Positions 9,268-18,264 are shown, counted from the stretch's first letter. The stretch is DNA of 64,000 bases from Chryseolinea lacunae (GCF_016735595.1 NZ_JAERRB010000009.1:243792-307791); one strand, 5' to 3'. Notes: a model not told the origin generated them from the sequence alone. A program made the numbers and translations.

Positions 9268-9367
9268 CCCTTTTTTGAAATCGCATTTTGACTAAACCAA
9301 AAGTTGTTTTGGCTAAATTTATTCTGGAATTGTTGGTGACTTTTGAACCAACAAAAAATACAGAATT

Positions 9368-9775
9368 ATGAATATTGTTTCAATTAGAATCATTACTGCT
9401 GATGTCAAAAACCTAACGACATTCTATGAGCAAATAACTGGCATATCCGCAATTCAGTACACACCTGATTTTGCCGAAGTGAAAATGCAATCGGCAACTT
9501 TGGCAATCGGGAGTACCAATACGTTACAATTTTTCGGTGGCGGTGAAGTTGCAGCATCAGCGCAAAATCGTTCTGCCATAATAGAATTCAGAGTGAAAGA
9601 TGTAGATGAGGACTACCAAAGACTCGCAAAGTTTATCCAACCTTACCTTGTGCAAAAACCGACAATAATGCCTTGGGGAAATAAATCACTTTTATTTCGT
9701 GATACAGACGGAAATCTTGTCAATTTCTTTACACCTGTTACGCCTGAAGCCATCAAAAAATTTGACGGTGTTTGA
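9368..9775 (+). CDS. VOC (glyoxalase/bleomycin-resistance fold) protein
   Basis: 135 residues with the paired beta-alpha-beta-beta-beta pattern of the vicinal oxygen chelate superfamily: VSIRIITADVKNLTTFYEQITG at the start, then ATLAIGSTNTLQFF, then IEFRVKDVDEDYQRL and the closing strand NKSLLFRDTDGNLVNFF. Members are metal-dependent lyases, dioxygenases or drug-binding proteins; the substrate is not inferable. It lies 15 bp before an AraC-type regulator in the same direction, so the two are probably co-transcribed. Confidence 0.85.
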   Translation: MNIVSIRIITADVKNLTTFYEQITGISAIQYTPDFAEVKMQSATLAIGSTNTLQFFGGGEVAASAQNRSAIIEFRVKDVDEDYQRLAKFIQPYLVQKPTIMPWGNKSLLFRDTDGNLVNFFTPVTPEAIKKFDGV

Positions 9776-9790
9776 TTTAAATATAAAACA

Positions 9791-10714
9791 ATGACAAACA
9801 AGCAACTGCTTCGTATAAAGTCAGTCAATGAGTTTCACCAACTAAGAGGCGTGTCAAAACCAGCGCACCCTCTAATCAGTGTGGTAAATCTTGAGGGCGT
9901 AGAAAAATTTCCAGAGAGCGTTTCCAATTTGGTGCTTGACCTTTATTCTGTTGCCATGAGGAAAACTTTTACGGGCTCATTCAAATATGGGCAGCAAGAC
10001 TATGACTTTAACGAAGGCACGATGTTTTTTATGGCGCCCGGTCAGGTTTTCAGGATAGAACATAATTCGAATGAAACAGCAAAGCAATCAGGTTGGCAAT
10101 GGGTTCTGCTTATTCACCCGGATTTTTTATGGAACACTGCACTTGCCAAGCATATAAAGCAATACGAATTCTTTGATTATTCAGTGAATGAAGCATTGTT
10201 TCTTTCCGATAAAGAAGAAATGATCATCAATGGTATTCTTCAAAACATTCAACAGGAATATCATTCCAACATTGATAAATTCAGCAAGCAAATTATTATT
10301 TCTCACATTGAAGCATTACTTAATTATTCGGACAGGTTTTACAACCGTCAATTCATCACAAGAGAAAAATCCAGCCATCAAATAATAGAACGTTTAGAAG
10401 AACTATTGACTGAGCATTTCAATAGGGACAATTCAGCAACAAAAGGATTACCAACGGTTCAATACATTGCCCAGGCATTAAACATATCACCAAGTTATTT
10501 AAGTAGTTTACTTAAAGCGCTTACCGGACAAAATACGCAACAGCATATTCACAACAAGCTAATAGAAAAAGCAAAAGAAAAGTTATCTACAACAGATATG
10601 TCTATCAGTGAAATTGCTTATCAATTGGGTTTTGAACATTTACAATCATTTAGCAAACTATTTAAGGCAAAAACAAATCTTTCACCTTTAGAATTTAGGC
10701 AGTCGTTTGACTGA
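9791..10714 (+). CDS. AraC-family transcriptional regulator
   Basis: 307 residues. The N-terminal half is a cupin-like sensor (GTMFFMAPGQVFRIE, QWVLLIHPDFLW). The C-terminal ~100 residues are two helix-turn-helix motifs of the AraC type: VQYIAQALNISPSYLSSLLKALTGQN, then MSISEIAYQLGFEHLQSFSKLFKAKTNLSPLEFR. AraC proteins with this sensor in Bacteroidota usually act on the adjacent operon, here the VOC gene. The start ATG follows the VOC stop by 15 nt. Confidence 0.9.
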   Translation: MTNKQLLRIKSVNEFHQLRGVSKPAHPLISVVNLEGVEKFPESVSNLVLDLYSVAMRKTFTGSFKYGQQDYDFNEGTMFFMAPGQVFRIEHNSNETAKQSGWQWVLLIHPDFLWNTALAKHIKQYEFFDYSVNEALFLSDKEEMIINGILQNIQQEYHSNIDKFSKQIIISHIEALLNYSDRFYNRQFITREKSSHQIIERLEELLTEHFNRDNSATKGLPTVQYIAQALNISPSYLSSLLKALTGQNTQQHIHNKLIEKAKEKLSTTDMSISEIAYQLGFEHLQSFSKLFKAKTNLSPLEFRQSFD

Positions 10715-10763
10715 CAAGGCGAAAATCCGGCACCCAAAATTGGGTTAATAGGAAAAGGTTCAT

Positions 10764-10910
10764 TCAGTAAAGGCAATTATGATCGGCAATGTCTACCAAC
10801 TCAAAAGTAGCATCTGCTCTGTTTTGGACTTGAGACAGCACCCAATCCGTTACTTGTTTGTTTACTCTGGAAGGACGTGTACTTCCGGTTATAATTGCAA
10901 TTTTTAGCAT
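10764..10910 (-). pseudogene. N-terminal fragment of an NADPH-dependent FMN reductase
   Basis: From ATG 10910 there are 48 codons: MLKIAIITGSTRPSRVNKQV, the flavodoxin-fold nucleotide-binding start of NADPH-dependent FMN reductases, continuing to FELVDIADHN and then a stop. The full enzyme has ~180-190 residues, so about three quarters is missing. It lies downstream of, and convergent with, the AraC gene. It was probably a target of the same stress regulator before truncation. Confidence 0.7.
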
Positions 10911-11006
10911 AGTAGTCATTTAGAGTTTAATTGTTTAAAGAGTTAAGACTGGTTAACCCGTGGCTCAAGTTGTTTTTCAATCCGGAATGATGTTGAAGTT
11001 CGTCGG

Positions 11007-11208
11007 TGAAGAATACGAAGTGCTTGACCATCTTTTTCCGTTTTGTCTGACCATCAATTTTCAGATCACGTGACCGCCAATTCCGCCACCATTTGACCAG
11101 AAACGAGTCTAGCAATCAAGGGGTTCGAAACTTAGGTCCAAGTCCCCAGGTAACTTTAGCTGGTCACGCCCCCCTGAAACAAAGTGATCGATGGGGTCGG
11201 AATCTCCA
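11007..11208 (-). repeat. IS21-end-like short repeat, copy C (longest clear copy)
   Basis: 202 bp, TGAAGAATACGAAG at one end and AATCTCCA at the other. It contains the internal block around GGTTCGAAACTTAGGTCCAA that copy A lacks and copy E retains. TGACCA/TGGTCA words recur through it. A small open frame across it is only the repeat read through. Confidence 0.75.
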
Positions 11209-11284
11209 GCCAGCCGATGATTTTCGATAGCATCGATATGTCACGGATAAAGTCATTCACGACGGGTAACGTATGGGGTTCCCG

Positions 11285-11665
11285 TTACTGGCGGTTAACT
11301 AGCTGATCAAACACAACCGTCGAGTCAATCTGCATCCAGTAAATTCTATTTTCAAGCGGCCCGTTCATAAATTTCATAAAACGGATATTGGCTCGCCGCG
11401 ATTGAAGCGTGTCCATCGCCGTATTATCAAAAGAGGTGTAAGATTTCAGCCAGAAGTACCGATGGGAAGCTTTGTCATATATTCCGACGGTTGGGCCGAA
11501 CGACCAGATACTGTCTAGCGAAATATTTGCCGCCTGCAGATTCTTGCTGTCACTGTAAGGAATCGAGCGCCTGATGAAGAGGAATATCGCGGCTGCGGCA
11601 GTCACCAATAATATCCAGAAAATACGTTGCTTCGACAGTCCGCCCATATCATCCAAGTTAATCAT
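11285..11665 (-). CDS. Small membrane-anchored protein, unknown
   Basis: 126 residues with one transmembrane segment (about residues 15-31, IFWILLVTAAAAIFLFI). A soluble outer domain follows, containing SIWSFGPTVGIYDKASHRYF and ENRIYWMQIDSTVVFDQL. No known domain was recognised. It lies downstream of the coiled-coil protein gene on the same strand (53-bp gap) and may share its 11-bp-repeat promoter. Confidence 0.6.
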   Translation of the reverse strand: MINLDDMGGLSKQRIFWILLVTAAAAIFLFIRRSIPYSDSKNLQAANISLDSIWSFGPTVGIYDKASHRYFWLKSYTSFDNTAMDTLQSRRANIRFMKFMNGPLENRIYWMQIDSTVVFDQLVNRQ

Positions 11666-11718
11666 TTCCTGTGAGATCAGTCAAACCACCCGACACCCCG
11701 ACGAGTAACACGGTCATT

Positions 11719-12189
11719 TTATTCATTCAGGCCAATAATTTCCATCTTCAACACGCTGGTCCATTCCGCGTTCCGGCGATGTATTTCACGGATGCTATCC
11801 ATCAACAGGCCTGTTTGTTCAATGACTATCCGTTTTTCACCTAGCGTATTGCTCAGCCGATTTTCAAGTTGTTTCTTTCGCGCTCTGACAAGATCCAACT
11901 GTTGAGATGCTTTTCTTGAAGCCAGGCCACGGTTGCGGCCCTCCACTTGTTTGGACAATTGATCAATTGAATGTTCTGTTTGGCTGAGGAGACGTTGTGT
12001 CTTATCTACGGCGATTTCCACCCTCAACCGTTCCGCCAGCAATGCTTCAATGCGCAAGCGCTCATGATTGCGCGCAAACTGAATCTGCGCTTTAGATCGC
12101 CAGACAGCCAAACTCCATCCGATCGCGCAGGCGACTGCTGTAGCGGTGGCCAAAGCGATTATCCGGGTCGTTTTCAGTTCATCGATCAC
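11719..12189 (-). CDS. Membrane-anchored coiled-coil protein, paralogue of the one at 26788
   Basis: The GTG start at 12189 gives V(M)IDELKTTRIIALATATAV, matching the start of the paralogue at 26788 (MDSLKTARIITVATAIL). The frame is open to 12249, but that would pass through the presumed promoter. One N-terminal transmembrane helix (about residues 10-28) is followed by ~115 residues of charged heptad-like coiled coil (ERLRIEALLAERLRVEIAVDK). No enzyme motif. The promoter box GTTTCTTG on the minus strand lies 20 nt upstream, and three 11-bp repeats 37 nt above that. Probably an envelope structural or signalling adaptor; function unknown. Confidence 0.65.
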   Translation of the reverse strand: MIDELKTTRIIALATATAVACAIGWSLAVWRSKAQIQFARNHERLRIEALLAERLRVEIAVDKTQRLLSQTEHSIDQLSKQVEGRNRGLASRKASQQLDLVRARKKQLENRLSNTLGEKRIVIEQTGLLMDSIREIHRRNAEWTSVLKMEIIGLNE

Positions 12190-12208
12190 GCTGCTATTAT
12201 TCTTATGA

Positions 12209-12275
12209 CAAGAAACAATTTTACCCGGGTTACTATAAATCGTGACCATTAAATCGAAATTAAATCGAGATTAAA
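12209..12275 (-). promoter_or_regulatory. 11-bp repeat array with GTTTCTTG box (array 1)
   Basis: Three ATTAAA hexamers on the plus strand at 12248, 12259 and 12270 (exactly 11 bp apart; spacers TCGAA, TCGAG) read TTTAAT towards the coiled-coil gene. GTTTCTTG (complement of 12209-12216) starts 37 nt from the nearest repeat. The spacing equals that of arrays 5 and 12. It probably acts as an OmpR-type activator site just upstream of a -33 region. Confidence 0.7.
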
Positions 12276-12519
12276 ACCAGGAAGTGAAGCAATTTGCCCC
12301 TAAACACTTTAATGAGATCGGATAGGTAATCGAGGGCGCGTTTTTCTAGGCACCCATATGGTTTCGAGATTTGACCGCTAGCAACCTGCACCAGGTGGCA
12401 TTGCTTGCCGAGCCTGCGGCAGGTTGCGGGAAAAATGATCAACAGTTCGGGAATATTCGCTAATCGACGTGAGTGGCATTCACGCCATCTTTGCCCCTAC
12501 TTAACATCCTTATCCACCC

Positions 12520-13155
12520 ATGAATAAACCAACATTTCTCCTCGGTAGAAAAAGCAGTGTTACCCTTGCTTTCTTCATCTGCCTCTTGTTTGCCTTCACA
12601 TCCATGGCCCAGGTCCTTCCTGCGCTTCCAACCGACATCTCCCCCTTGCTGGTTGGTGAGAGAATTCCGGCAGTCACATTGCACGATACGAATTCCCGGG
12701 AAGTCGTGCTCACGGATTTGATTACCGAAAAGCAAACGGTATTGATCTTCTACCGGGGTGGCTGGTGCCCGTACTGCAACCTGCATTTGAAGGACTTGCA
12801 ATCCATCGAAAGTGAAGTCATTAAAGCAGGCTATCAAATTATTGCCATAAGCCCCGATACCCCAAAAAAATTAAAAGAGTCGATGGACAAATCCGGTCTT
12901 ACCTACAAGCTGGTAAGTGATAGTCAGGCGGAAGCCATACGCCAGTTTGGCATCGCCTACAAGGCACCCGAACAATACGGTAAGGTACTCAGTGATGCCT
13001 CCGCCAATCAAAATCCAGACATGCTACCAGTCCCTTCGGTGTTTGTAGTAAACCGCCAGGGCGAGATCATCTTTGAATACATCAATCCGGATTTCAAAAA
13101 ACGCGTACCGGGAGATTTGCTGTTGAGTGCGCTAAAAGCATTAAAAGAAAAATAA
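12520..13155 (+). CDS. Exported AhpC/TSA-type peroxiredoxin-like protein
   Basis: 211 residues with a signal peptide ending near FTSMAQ (residue 31), so it is exported to the periplasm. The thioredoxin-fold domain contains LIFYRGGWCPYCNLHLKDLQ with Cys83 and Cys86 (CPYC), followed by IAISPDTPKKLKESM and a cis-proline region VPSVFVVNRQGEI. Family members reduce peroxides or act as thiol oxidoreductases. The gene is followed 42 bp later by a YHS-domain gene, likely in one operon. Redox defence fits the surrounding stress genes. Confidence 0.88.
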   Translation: MNKPTFLLGRKSSVTLAFFICLLFAFTSMAQVLPALPTDISPLLVGERIPAVTLHDTNSREVVLTDLITEKQTVLIFYRGGWCPYCNLHLKDLQSIESEVIKAGYQIIAISPDTPKKLKESMDKSGLTYKLVSDSQAEAIRQFGIAYKAPEQYGKVLSDASANQNPDMLPVPSVFVVNRQGEIIFEYINPDFKKRVPGDLLLSALKALKEK

Positions 13156-13197
13156 TCATGAAATGAAAACCCTTATATTGAACTGAATCTCAAGGTC

Positions 13198-13677
13198 ATG
13201 AAAACAAGTCACATCTTTTGGATCGTCGTGCTTCTATGCACAAAAGCATCAGCTCAGGTAGACCCCATCGACAAAAATAATCTCGCCATCGGCGGTTACG
13301 ATCTTGTTGCCTATTTCAACGGCGGCAAGGCCATTAGGGGCCTCCCCGCCAATGCATCGGTCTACCAGGGCGTTACCTATCAGTTTATAAATGAAGAAAA
13401 TCAAAAACTCTTTGAAGGGGACCCCGCGCACTATCTACCACAATACGATGGTTACTGTGCATTGGCGGTCAGCTACGGAAAAAAAGTATCCATCAATCCA
13501 GAGGCGTTTAAAATAACAAATGGCAAGCTTTACCTTTTCTTCTACGGAAAATCCGGGACGAAAACGGTCAACTCGCTCGATACCTGGATCAAGAGCGAGC
13601 CACGCCTCCTCAAAAAGGCGGACGAACTTTGGCCAAAGGTCACGGCGCTGAAGTACAAAACCGGTGAGGGGCTTTAA
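13198..13677 (+). CDS. Exported YHS-domain protein
   Basis: 159 residues with a short signal peptide (MKTSHIFWIVVLLCTKASAQ). The YHS-type core reads NLAIGGYDLVAYFNGGK, VYQGVTYQFINEENQKLFEGDPAHYLPQYDGYCALAVSYGK. YHS domains are small, possibly metal-binding modules of copper transporters and monooxygenases. Stand-alone exported ones occur widely in Bacteroidota without known function. It probably shares a transcript with the peroxiredoxin 42 bp upstream. Confidence 0.85.
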   Translation: MKTSHIFWIVVLLCTKASAQVDPIDKNNLAIGGYDLVAYFNGGKAIRGLPANASVYQGVTYQFINEENQKLFEGDPAHYLPQYDGYCALAVSYGKKVSINPEAFKITNGKLYLFFYGKSGTKTVNSLDTWIKSEPRLLKKADELWPKVTALKYKTGEGL

Positions 13678-13851
13678 ATCGCACAACCACGCCGCGAGAC
13701 TTCTCGCCAATGCGGACAACTCCGGGGCTAAGATCACAGGTGAGCTTATTAGTCACATTGTCACCCAGCCGACATGGATGCTATCCGATCCTGCCGTCTA
13801 TTTCCATTAAATTTCCGACCCCTTTTCGCCAACAGGTGGAAAGCTTTGGAA

Positions 13852-14829
13852 ATGAAACTGAAAATGGAACGACCCGGTGCTTTGGAAAATATGAAATTGA
13901 CTTTTTCTGACAGGGAAAAAAATGCGGAATTTCACCTGCTCATCGGCGAAACTGGTTTCGAGAAATCCTCTTATAGAGCCCACCGGAAAAACGACCTTCT
14001 CACCATTGCCTGGAACACGGGCCAATCACAACGGGTTGGGGTAGATGAGCAGGAATATGTGTTTCCATCCAACACGATGCTTCCCCTGATGGCAAATCAA
14101 TCCTTCCACTTCTCATGCCCAGAGGATGTTATTGCATGGCAGTTTAATCGGGATTTTTATTGCATCATCACCCATGACCAGGAAGTGAGCTGCGTCGGTT
14201 TCTTATTTTACGGTTCGTCGCAGACTATGTTCATAGATCTGGATCAAGCCCATCAGCGCAAGATCCAAATCCTATTTGAAGTCTTCAAAGACGAATTTCA
14301 ACAAGCCGACCAAGTGCAGGGTGAGATGCTCCGCATGTTGCTAGTTCGACTCATTATCACATTGACCCGGCTGGGCAAACAGCAATACGCAGGCGGCGAG
14401 CCCGACACGGACGACCATAAATTCCAGCTCTTCCGCCAATTCAACTTACTGGTCGAACTTAACTATCGAAATCAGCACGACGTACAATTTTACGCCGAAG
14501 CTCTTCATCGATCATCAAAGACGGTGGCCAACGTTTTTGCCTTGTATGGCAAGAAGTCCCCCTCCCAGATCATCCATGAACGAATTGCTCTGGAGGCTCG
14601 CCGCTTGTTCTATTATACCGACAAATCGGCCAAAGAGGTCTATACAGAACTAGGATTTGAAGACGCAGCACATTTCAGCCGGTTTTTTAAGAAGCATACT
14701 AACCTAAGCCCATCGGAGTTTAAAAAATCGATCCTATTAAAAAGGCAAAAGGGAGGAACTGGTCATTCTGCCAAACCCGGTATCCCCCTTATCCTGTCGA
14801 TTCAATCAAAGCCCGGCTTCATCGAATAA
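13852..14829 (+). CDS. AraC-family transcriptional regulator
   Basis: A sensor half with FPSNTMLPLMANQSFHF and VIAWQFNRDFYCI is followed by a helical linker and the AraC double helix-turn-helix near the C-terminus (AEALHRSSKTVANVFALYGKKSPS, then SAKEVYTELGFEDAAHFSRFFKKHTNLSPSEFK). The frame is open from 13774; ATG 13852 is taken as start, and ATG 13891 (MKLTFSDREK) is equally possible. This subfamily commonly sits beside YHS or peroxiredoxin genes in Bacteroidota; its ligand is unknown. About 30 basic residues extend past the usual end of the domain. Confidence 0.85.
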   Translation: MKLKMERPGALENMKLTFSDREKNAEFHLLIGETGFEKSSYRAHRKNDLLTIAWNTGQSQRVGVDEQEYVFPSNTMLPLMANQSFHFSCPEDVIAWQFNRDFYCIITHDQEVSCVGFLFYGSSQTMFIDLDQAHQRKIQILFEVFKDEFQQADQVQGEMLRMLLVRLIITLTRLGKQQYAGGEPDTDDHKFQLFRQFNLLVELNYRNQHDVQFYAEALHRSSKTVANVFALYGKKSPSQIIHERIALEARRLFYYTDKSAKEVYTELGFEDAAHFSRFFKKHTNLSPSEFKKSILLKRQKGGTGHSAKPGIPLILSIQSKPGFIE

Positions 14830-14988
14830 AGCGCCTTACAAAAACACGAATTCCGAGCGGTGATGAAGCAAGGTGATACTCCGAATCGATGTTTACGCAA
14901 TCGAATACAATCCGCACTTTCGCGGCCCTGTATGTGATAGCGCACTTGGCAATTTTCATACATATTCAAGCTGACCAATAAAATCACT

Positions 14989-15086
14989 TAACTTTGCCGA
15001 AAAGCAAAACACAATTAATAATACCATAAGTAGTTTACAGGCTACGGTGCCCGGTATTACGCGAGTATATCCGGGCCTTTTTATTT
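14989..15086 (+). promoter_or_regulatory. nhaA promoter and leader with terminator hairpin
   Basis: TAACTTTG (14989-14996) fits the Bacteroidota -7 consensus TANNTTTG. The predicted leader contains GCCCGG (15049-15054) pairing with CCGGGC (15071-15076), followed by CTTTTTATTT: a terminator only 14 nt before the nhaA ATG. A 7-nt segment TAATACC (15019-15025) can pair with GGTATTA (15053-15059), which overlaps the left arm of the terminator. This could be an attenuation switch, or a small RNA gene with its own terminator. Confidence 0.5.
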
Positions 15087-15099
15087 AAAGCGCGCGTCC

Positions 15100-16254
15100 A
15101 TGAAAATGACTCACTTATTCGAAGATTTCTTCCACAGCGAAAAGGCAGCGGGCCTGGTGTTGATGGCATGCACAGTCATCTCGTTGGTTTTGGCCAACAG
15201 CGGCGCATCCGATAGCTATTTGCATTTCTGGCACCTCGAATTTTCAGGTCATAGCCTTTCCCACTGGATCAATGATGGCCTGATGGCTATATTCTTCCTG
15301 CTGGTTGGCCTTGAACTGGAGCGCGAAGTATATATCGGCGAATTGTCAAGTCTCAAGAATGCATTGCTTCCCGTGGTGGCTGCGTTGGGTGGTATGCTTG
15401 TACCTGCCGGGCTTCATTTCCTCTTTAACCGGGGCACAGAAACGCAAGCCGGCGCAGGTATCCCCATGGCGACCGATATCGCCTTTGCCTTAGCGGTGCT
15501 TTCACTGTTGGGCAAACGTGTCCCAAATTCGTTAAAAATATTCCTAACGGCTCTTGCCGTCATTGATGACCTGGGAGCCATTTTGATCATAGCCGTTTTC
15601 TATACCGGTTCCGTTGTGTGGGTCAACCTTATGGCCGCGATTTCGGTATTTGGTGTACTCCTGGTTATGAACCGACTTAAAGTTCGAAACCTGATCCCCT
15701 ACCTCCTTGGCGGGGTGGCCATGTGGTACTTCATGCTCCATTCGGGGATTCACGCCACAATAGCAGGCGTTCTGACGGCTTTTGCCATCCCTTTTGGAAA
15801 CGGCGATCAGAAATCAACCTCCTTTATCTTGCAGCGTTTTTTACATCGTCCTGTTGCCTTTGGGATTCTGCCCTTGTTTGCACTTGCCAACACCGCGGTG
15901 GCGCTCCCCGCCGATTGGGTTCATTCCCTGGTGGAGGCAAACAGCCTCGGAATTTTTGCAGGTCTTTTTTTAGGCAAGCCACTGGGAATTTTAACGTTCT
16001 CCTTTTGCTCTTCCCTTATCGGCATAGCCAAACTTCCGTCCGACTTGAAGTGGACACATATACTAGGGACCGGGTTCCTGGGAGGTATAGGCTTTACGAT
16101 GTCAATCTTCATCACGTTGTTGGCTTTTAACAGGGATGCCGCCATTGATCAATCCAAAATCGTCATCCTTATTTCCTCTGTCTTAGCAGGAATTGTTGGT
16201 TTTGGTCTGTTAAACATGTTTCTAAAGTCAGAAAATGAAATCAGTTTGAAATAA
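15100..16254 (+). CDS. nhaA: Na+/H+ antiporter NhaA
   Basis: 384 residues matching NhaA along its whole length: N-terminal FEDFFHSEKAAGLVLMACTV, GLELEREVYIGELSS, and the two essential aspartates in LTALAVIDDLGAILIIAVFY. It ends with GTGFLGGIGFTMSIFITLLAF. NhaA exchanges two external protons for one cytoplasmic Na+ (or Li+) and supports growth at high salt or alkaline pH. Two aspartates and the helix IV/XI regions are intact, so it should be active. It lies next to a ClC channel gene (convergent). Confidence 0.95.
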   Translation: MKMTHLFEDFFHSEKAAGLVLMACTVISLVLANSGASDSYLHFWHLEFSGHSLSHWINDGLMAIFFLLVGLELEREVYIGELSSLKNALLPVVAALGGMLVPAGLHFLFNRGTETQAGAGIPMATDIAFALAVLSLLGKRVPNSLKIFLTALAVIDDLGAILIIAVFYTGSVVWVNLMAAISVFGVLLVMNRLKVRNLIPYLLGGVAMWYFMLHSGIHATIAGVLTAFAIPFGNGDQKSTSFILQRFLHRPVAFGILPLFALANTAVALPADWVHSLVEANSLGIFAGLFLGKPLGILTFSFCSSLIGIAKLPSDLKWTHILGTGFLGGIGFTMSIFITLLAFNRDAAIDQSKIVILISSVLAGIVGFGLLNMFLKSENEISLK

Positions 16255-16506
16255 CACGATTGACCGGGAATGGAAGCATTTTCAAATCATCGATGGAGAT
16301 CAGAAACCTCGCACGAGCCGGTTGCCACCTCTCATGCTTTTGAATCAAATTTCTTGACCGTGTTCATTGTGCTGGAACCTATTCATCAAAAATCGGACGA
16401 TCCTTTGGATAAACCCCTCCGATGGATAGCGTGATGGTGCCAAGGTATAATCCGCCGTCAACGTCGCTGTTTATTAGTAACCGATTAGATCAACGTCACC
16501 ACCTGG

Positions 16507-18264
16507 CTAGGATTCTATCAACTCATTCCGATAGCGGTTTAGTATCGAGGATTTGGAGAGAAAACCAAGATAGATACCATCCTCGATTACAGGAAGATTC
16601 CACTGGTGGGTGGAATCAAATTTAGCAAAGACCTCATGGAGGTTTTCATCCAGTTCTACCACCGCCTCCGGTTTGGTCATGAGCTCCCTCACATTAATGA
16701 CATCATATTTGGAATTATCAAACATAATCCCTCGCACCCTGTCCATGTGAATCAGGCCGATGAGTTTCTGCCCCTTGTCCACCACGGGAAACAGATTTCG
16801 ATTGGAAGAGGCGATGATCTTGACAAGGTCAGAGAGTCTGGCCTCCTCGGGCACCACTGAAAAGTTTCGTTCAATGAGTTCGGAAAGGTCAAGTCGACTC
16901 AGCAAAAGCTTGTCGCGCGTTTCCACGGTGGAGTGCAACATTTTTGAAAGCTTTTTTGCCTCCATCGACAAGGGCTCAAAAAAATGCACGACCGTGAGAC
17001 TCAGCGAGGAAACTAGCATCAACGGAATAATCAAGTGATATCCTCCGGTAATTTCAGCGATCAAAAATATAGCTGTTAACGGTGCATAGAACACGCCACT
17101 CAAAATACCGGCCATGGCCACCAGCGTAAAATTACTCACGGGTAGCTGTGTGAGTCCAGACAGGTTCATCAGACGGGAGAATAAAAATCCCAGATACGAC
17201 CCGACCACCAGGGAAGGCGCAAAGCTCCCACCATTTCCGCCGCTTCCAATGGTGAGGGCTGCCGCAATCATTTTGAAAATAATCAACGCGCCGATAAAGA
17301 CCAGCAGCATCCCTTCTGAGTCAATGAGACCGCCCAGAAAACTTCCTTCCGTCAGCATTAGCGCGTTCTTGCTTTCCAATGCGCGAACGCTGTCATACCC
17401 CTCTCCAAACAGGGGCGGAAAAACCGAGATGATGCCAAAGAGCAAAAGTCCCCCGATAATGGCACGAACCCACTGATTGCTTACTTTTCCAATTCGCGAT
17501 TCGATGCCATGAAAAACTTTCGCGTAACAGAGCGATATCAGCCCACACAAGATGCCAAGAACAACATAGTAGGGAACGTTCTTATAGTCGAAGGGCTGCT
17601 TCAGAGAGAAGGCCAGTGTCACGCCCTCGGCCAAAACGATTTTGGAAAGCAGTGCGCCGCAGGCGGCAGAAATTATCAATGGAATGAAAGCTGATGCCGT
17701 CACTTCCGTCAGCAATACTTCCACGGCGAACAGCACCCCGGCGATGGGTGAATTAAAGGCTGCAGCAATACCTGCAGATGCGCCGCAGCCCAGAAGAACG
17801 GTTCGCTCACGGTAGGTAAGCCGATTTGCATGACCATAGTTGGACCCAATGGCCGAGCCGGTGGAGACCATGGGAGACTCCAGCCCCAGTGACCCTCCAA
17901 AACCAACGGTAAAAGCGCTGGTGATCAAATGGCCGAACATATCCCGCGCCGGGAGAATACTTGACTTTTTAACAATGCTATATACAATCTCGGCGCTTCC
18001 TTTTTTGAGGGTATTATTGAGGAAGAAGCGGATAAAAAATACGGTGAGCAAAATCCCCAGCAACGGGAAAATGGCAAACACAAAAAAATCTTCGGTCCTG
18101 CGCGAATCGGCCACGACTTGCTCGATATGATGGACCATGTACTTGAGCAAAATAGCGGCACCCCCTGAAGTGAGGCCCACCAGGATGCTAGACAGGATAA
18201 TGAAATGACGTTCCGAAAGTTTGTTCCGTAGATAAAAGATCGGACGGCTCATAAAACTGATCAT
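16507..18264 (-). CDS. ClC-family chloride channel/antiporter with CBS domains
   Basis: 585 residues. The transmembrane part has the ClC selectivity motifs: GFGGSLGLESPMVSTGSAIGS (~120-140, with the gating glutamate in GLES), GCGASAGIAAAFNSPIAGVLFA, and GSGGNGGSFAPSLVVGS. The C-terminal ~130 residues are a CBS-domain pair (RLSDLVKIIASSNRNLFPVVD; VRELMTKPEAVVELDEN), which often sense adenine nucleotides. Prokaryotic ClC proteins exchange chloride for protons and help in acid and osmotic stress. GLESP differs from the usual GxEGP in one position. The 250-bp gap between it and nhaA holds nothing evident. Confidence 0.93.
   Translation of the reverse strand: MISFMSRPIFYLRNKLSERHFIILSSILVGLTSGGAAILLKYMVHHIEQVVADSRRTEDFFVFAIFPLLGILLTVFFIRFFLNNTLKKGSAEIVYSIVKKSSILPARDMFGHLITSAFTVGFGGSLGLESPMVSTGSAIGSNYGHANRLTYRERTVLLGCGASAGIAAAFNSPIAGVLFAVEVLLTEVTASAFIPLIISAACGALLSKIVLAEGVTLAFSLKQPFDYKNVPYYVVLGILCGLISLCYAKVFHGIESRIGKVSNQWVRAIIGGLLLFGIISVFPPLFGEGYDSVRALESKNALMLTEGSFLGGLIDSEGMLLVFIGALIIFKMIAAALTIGSGGNGGSFAPSLVVGSYLGFLFSRLMNLSGLTQLPVSNFTLVAMAGILSGVFYAPLTAIFLIAEITGGYHLIIPLMLVSSLSLTVVHFFEPLSMEAKKLSKMLHSTVETRDKLLLSRLDLSELIERNFSVVPEEARLSDLVKIIASSNRNLFPVVDKGQKLIGLIHMDRVRGIMFDNSKYDVINVRELMTKPEAVVELDENLHEVFAKFDSTHQWNLPVIEDGIYLGFLSKSSILNRYRNELIES

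Noticed and set aside
10927..11115. Open frames inside the short repeats (also 6231-6437)
   Set aside because: The translated parts are the repeat itself read through. The same peptide (DLKIDGQ-KTEK) appears fused to unrelated genes at 9169 and 46999.
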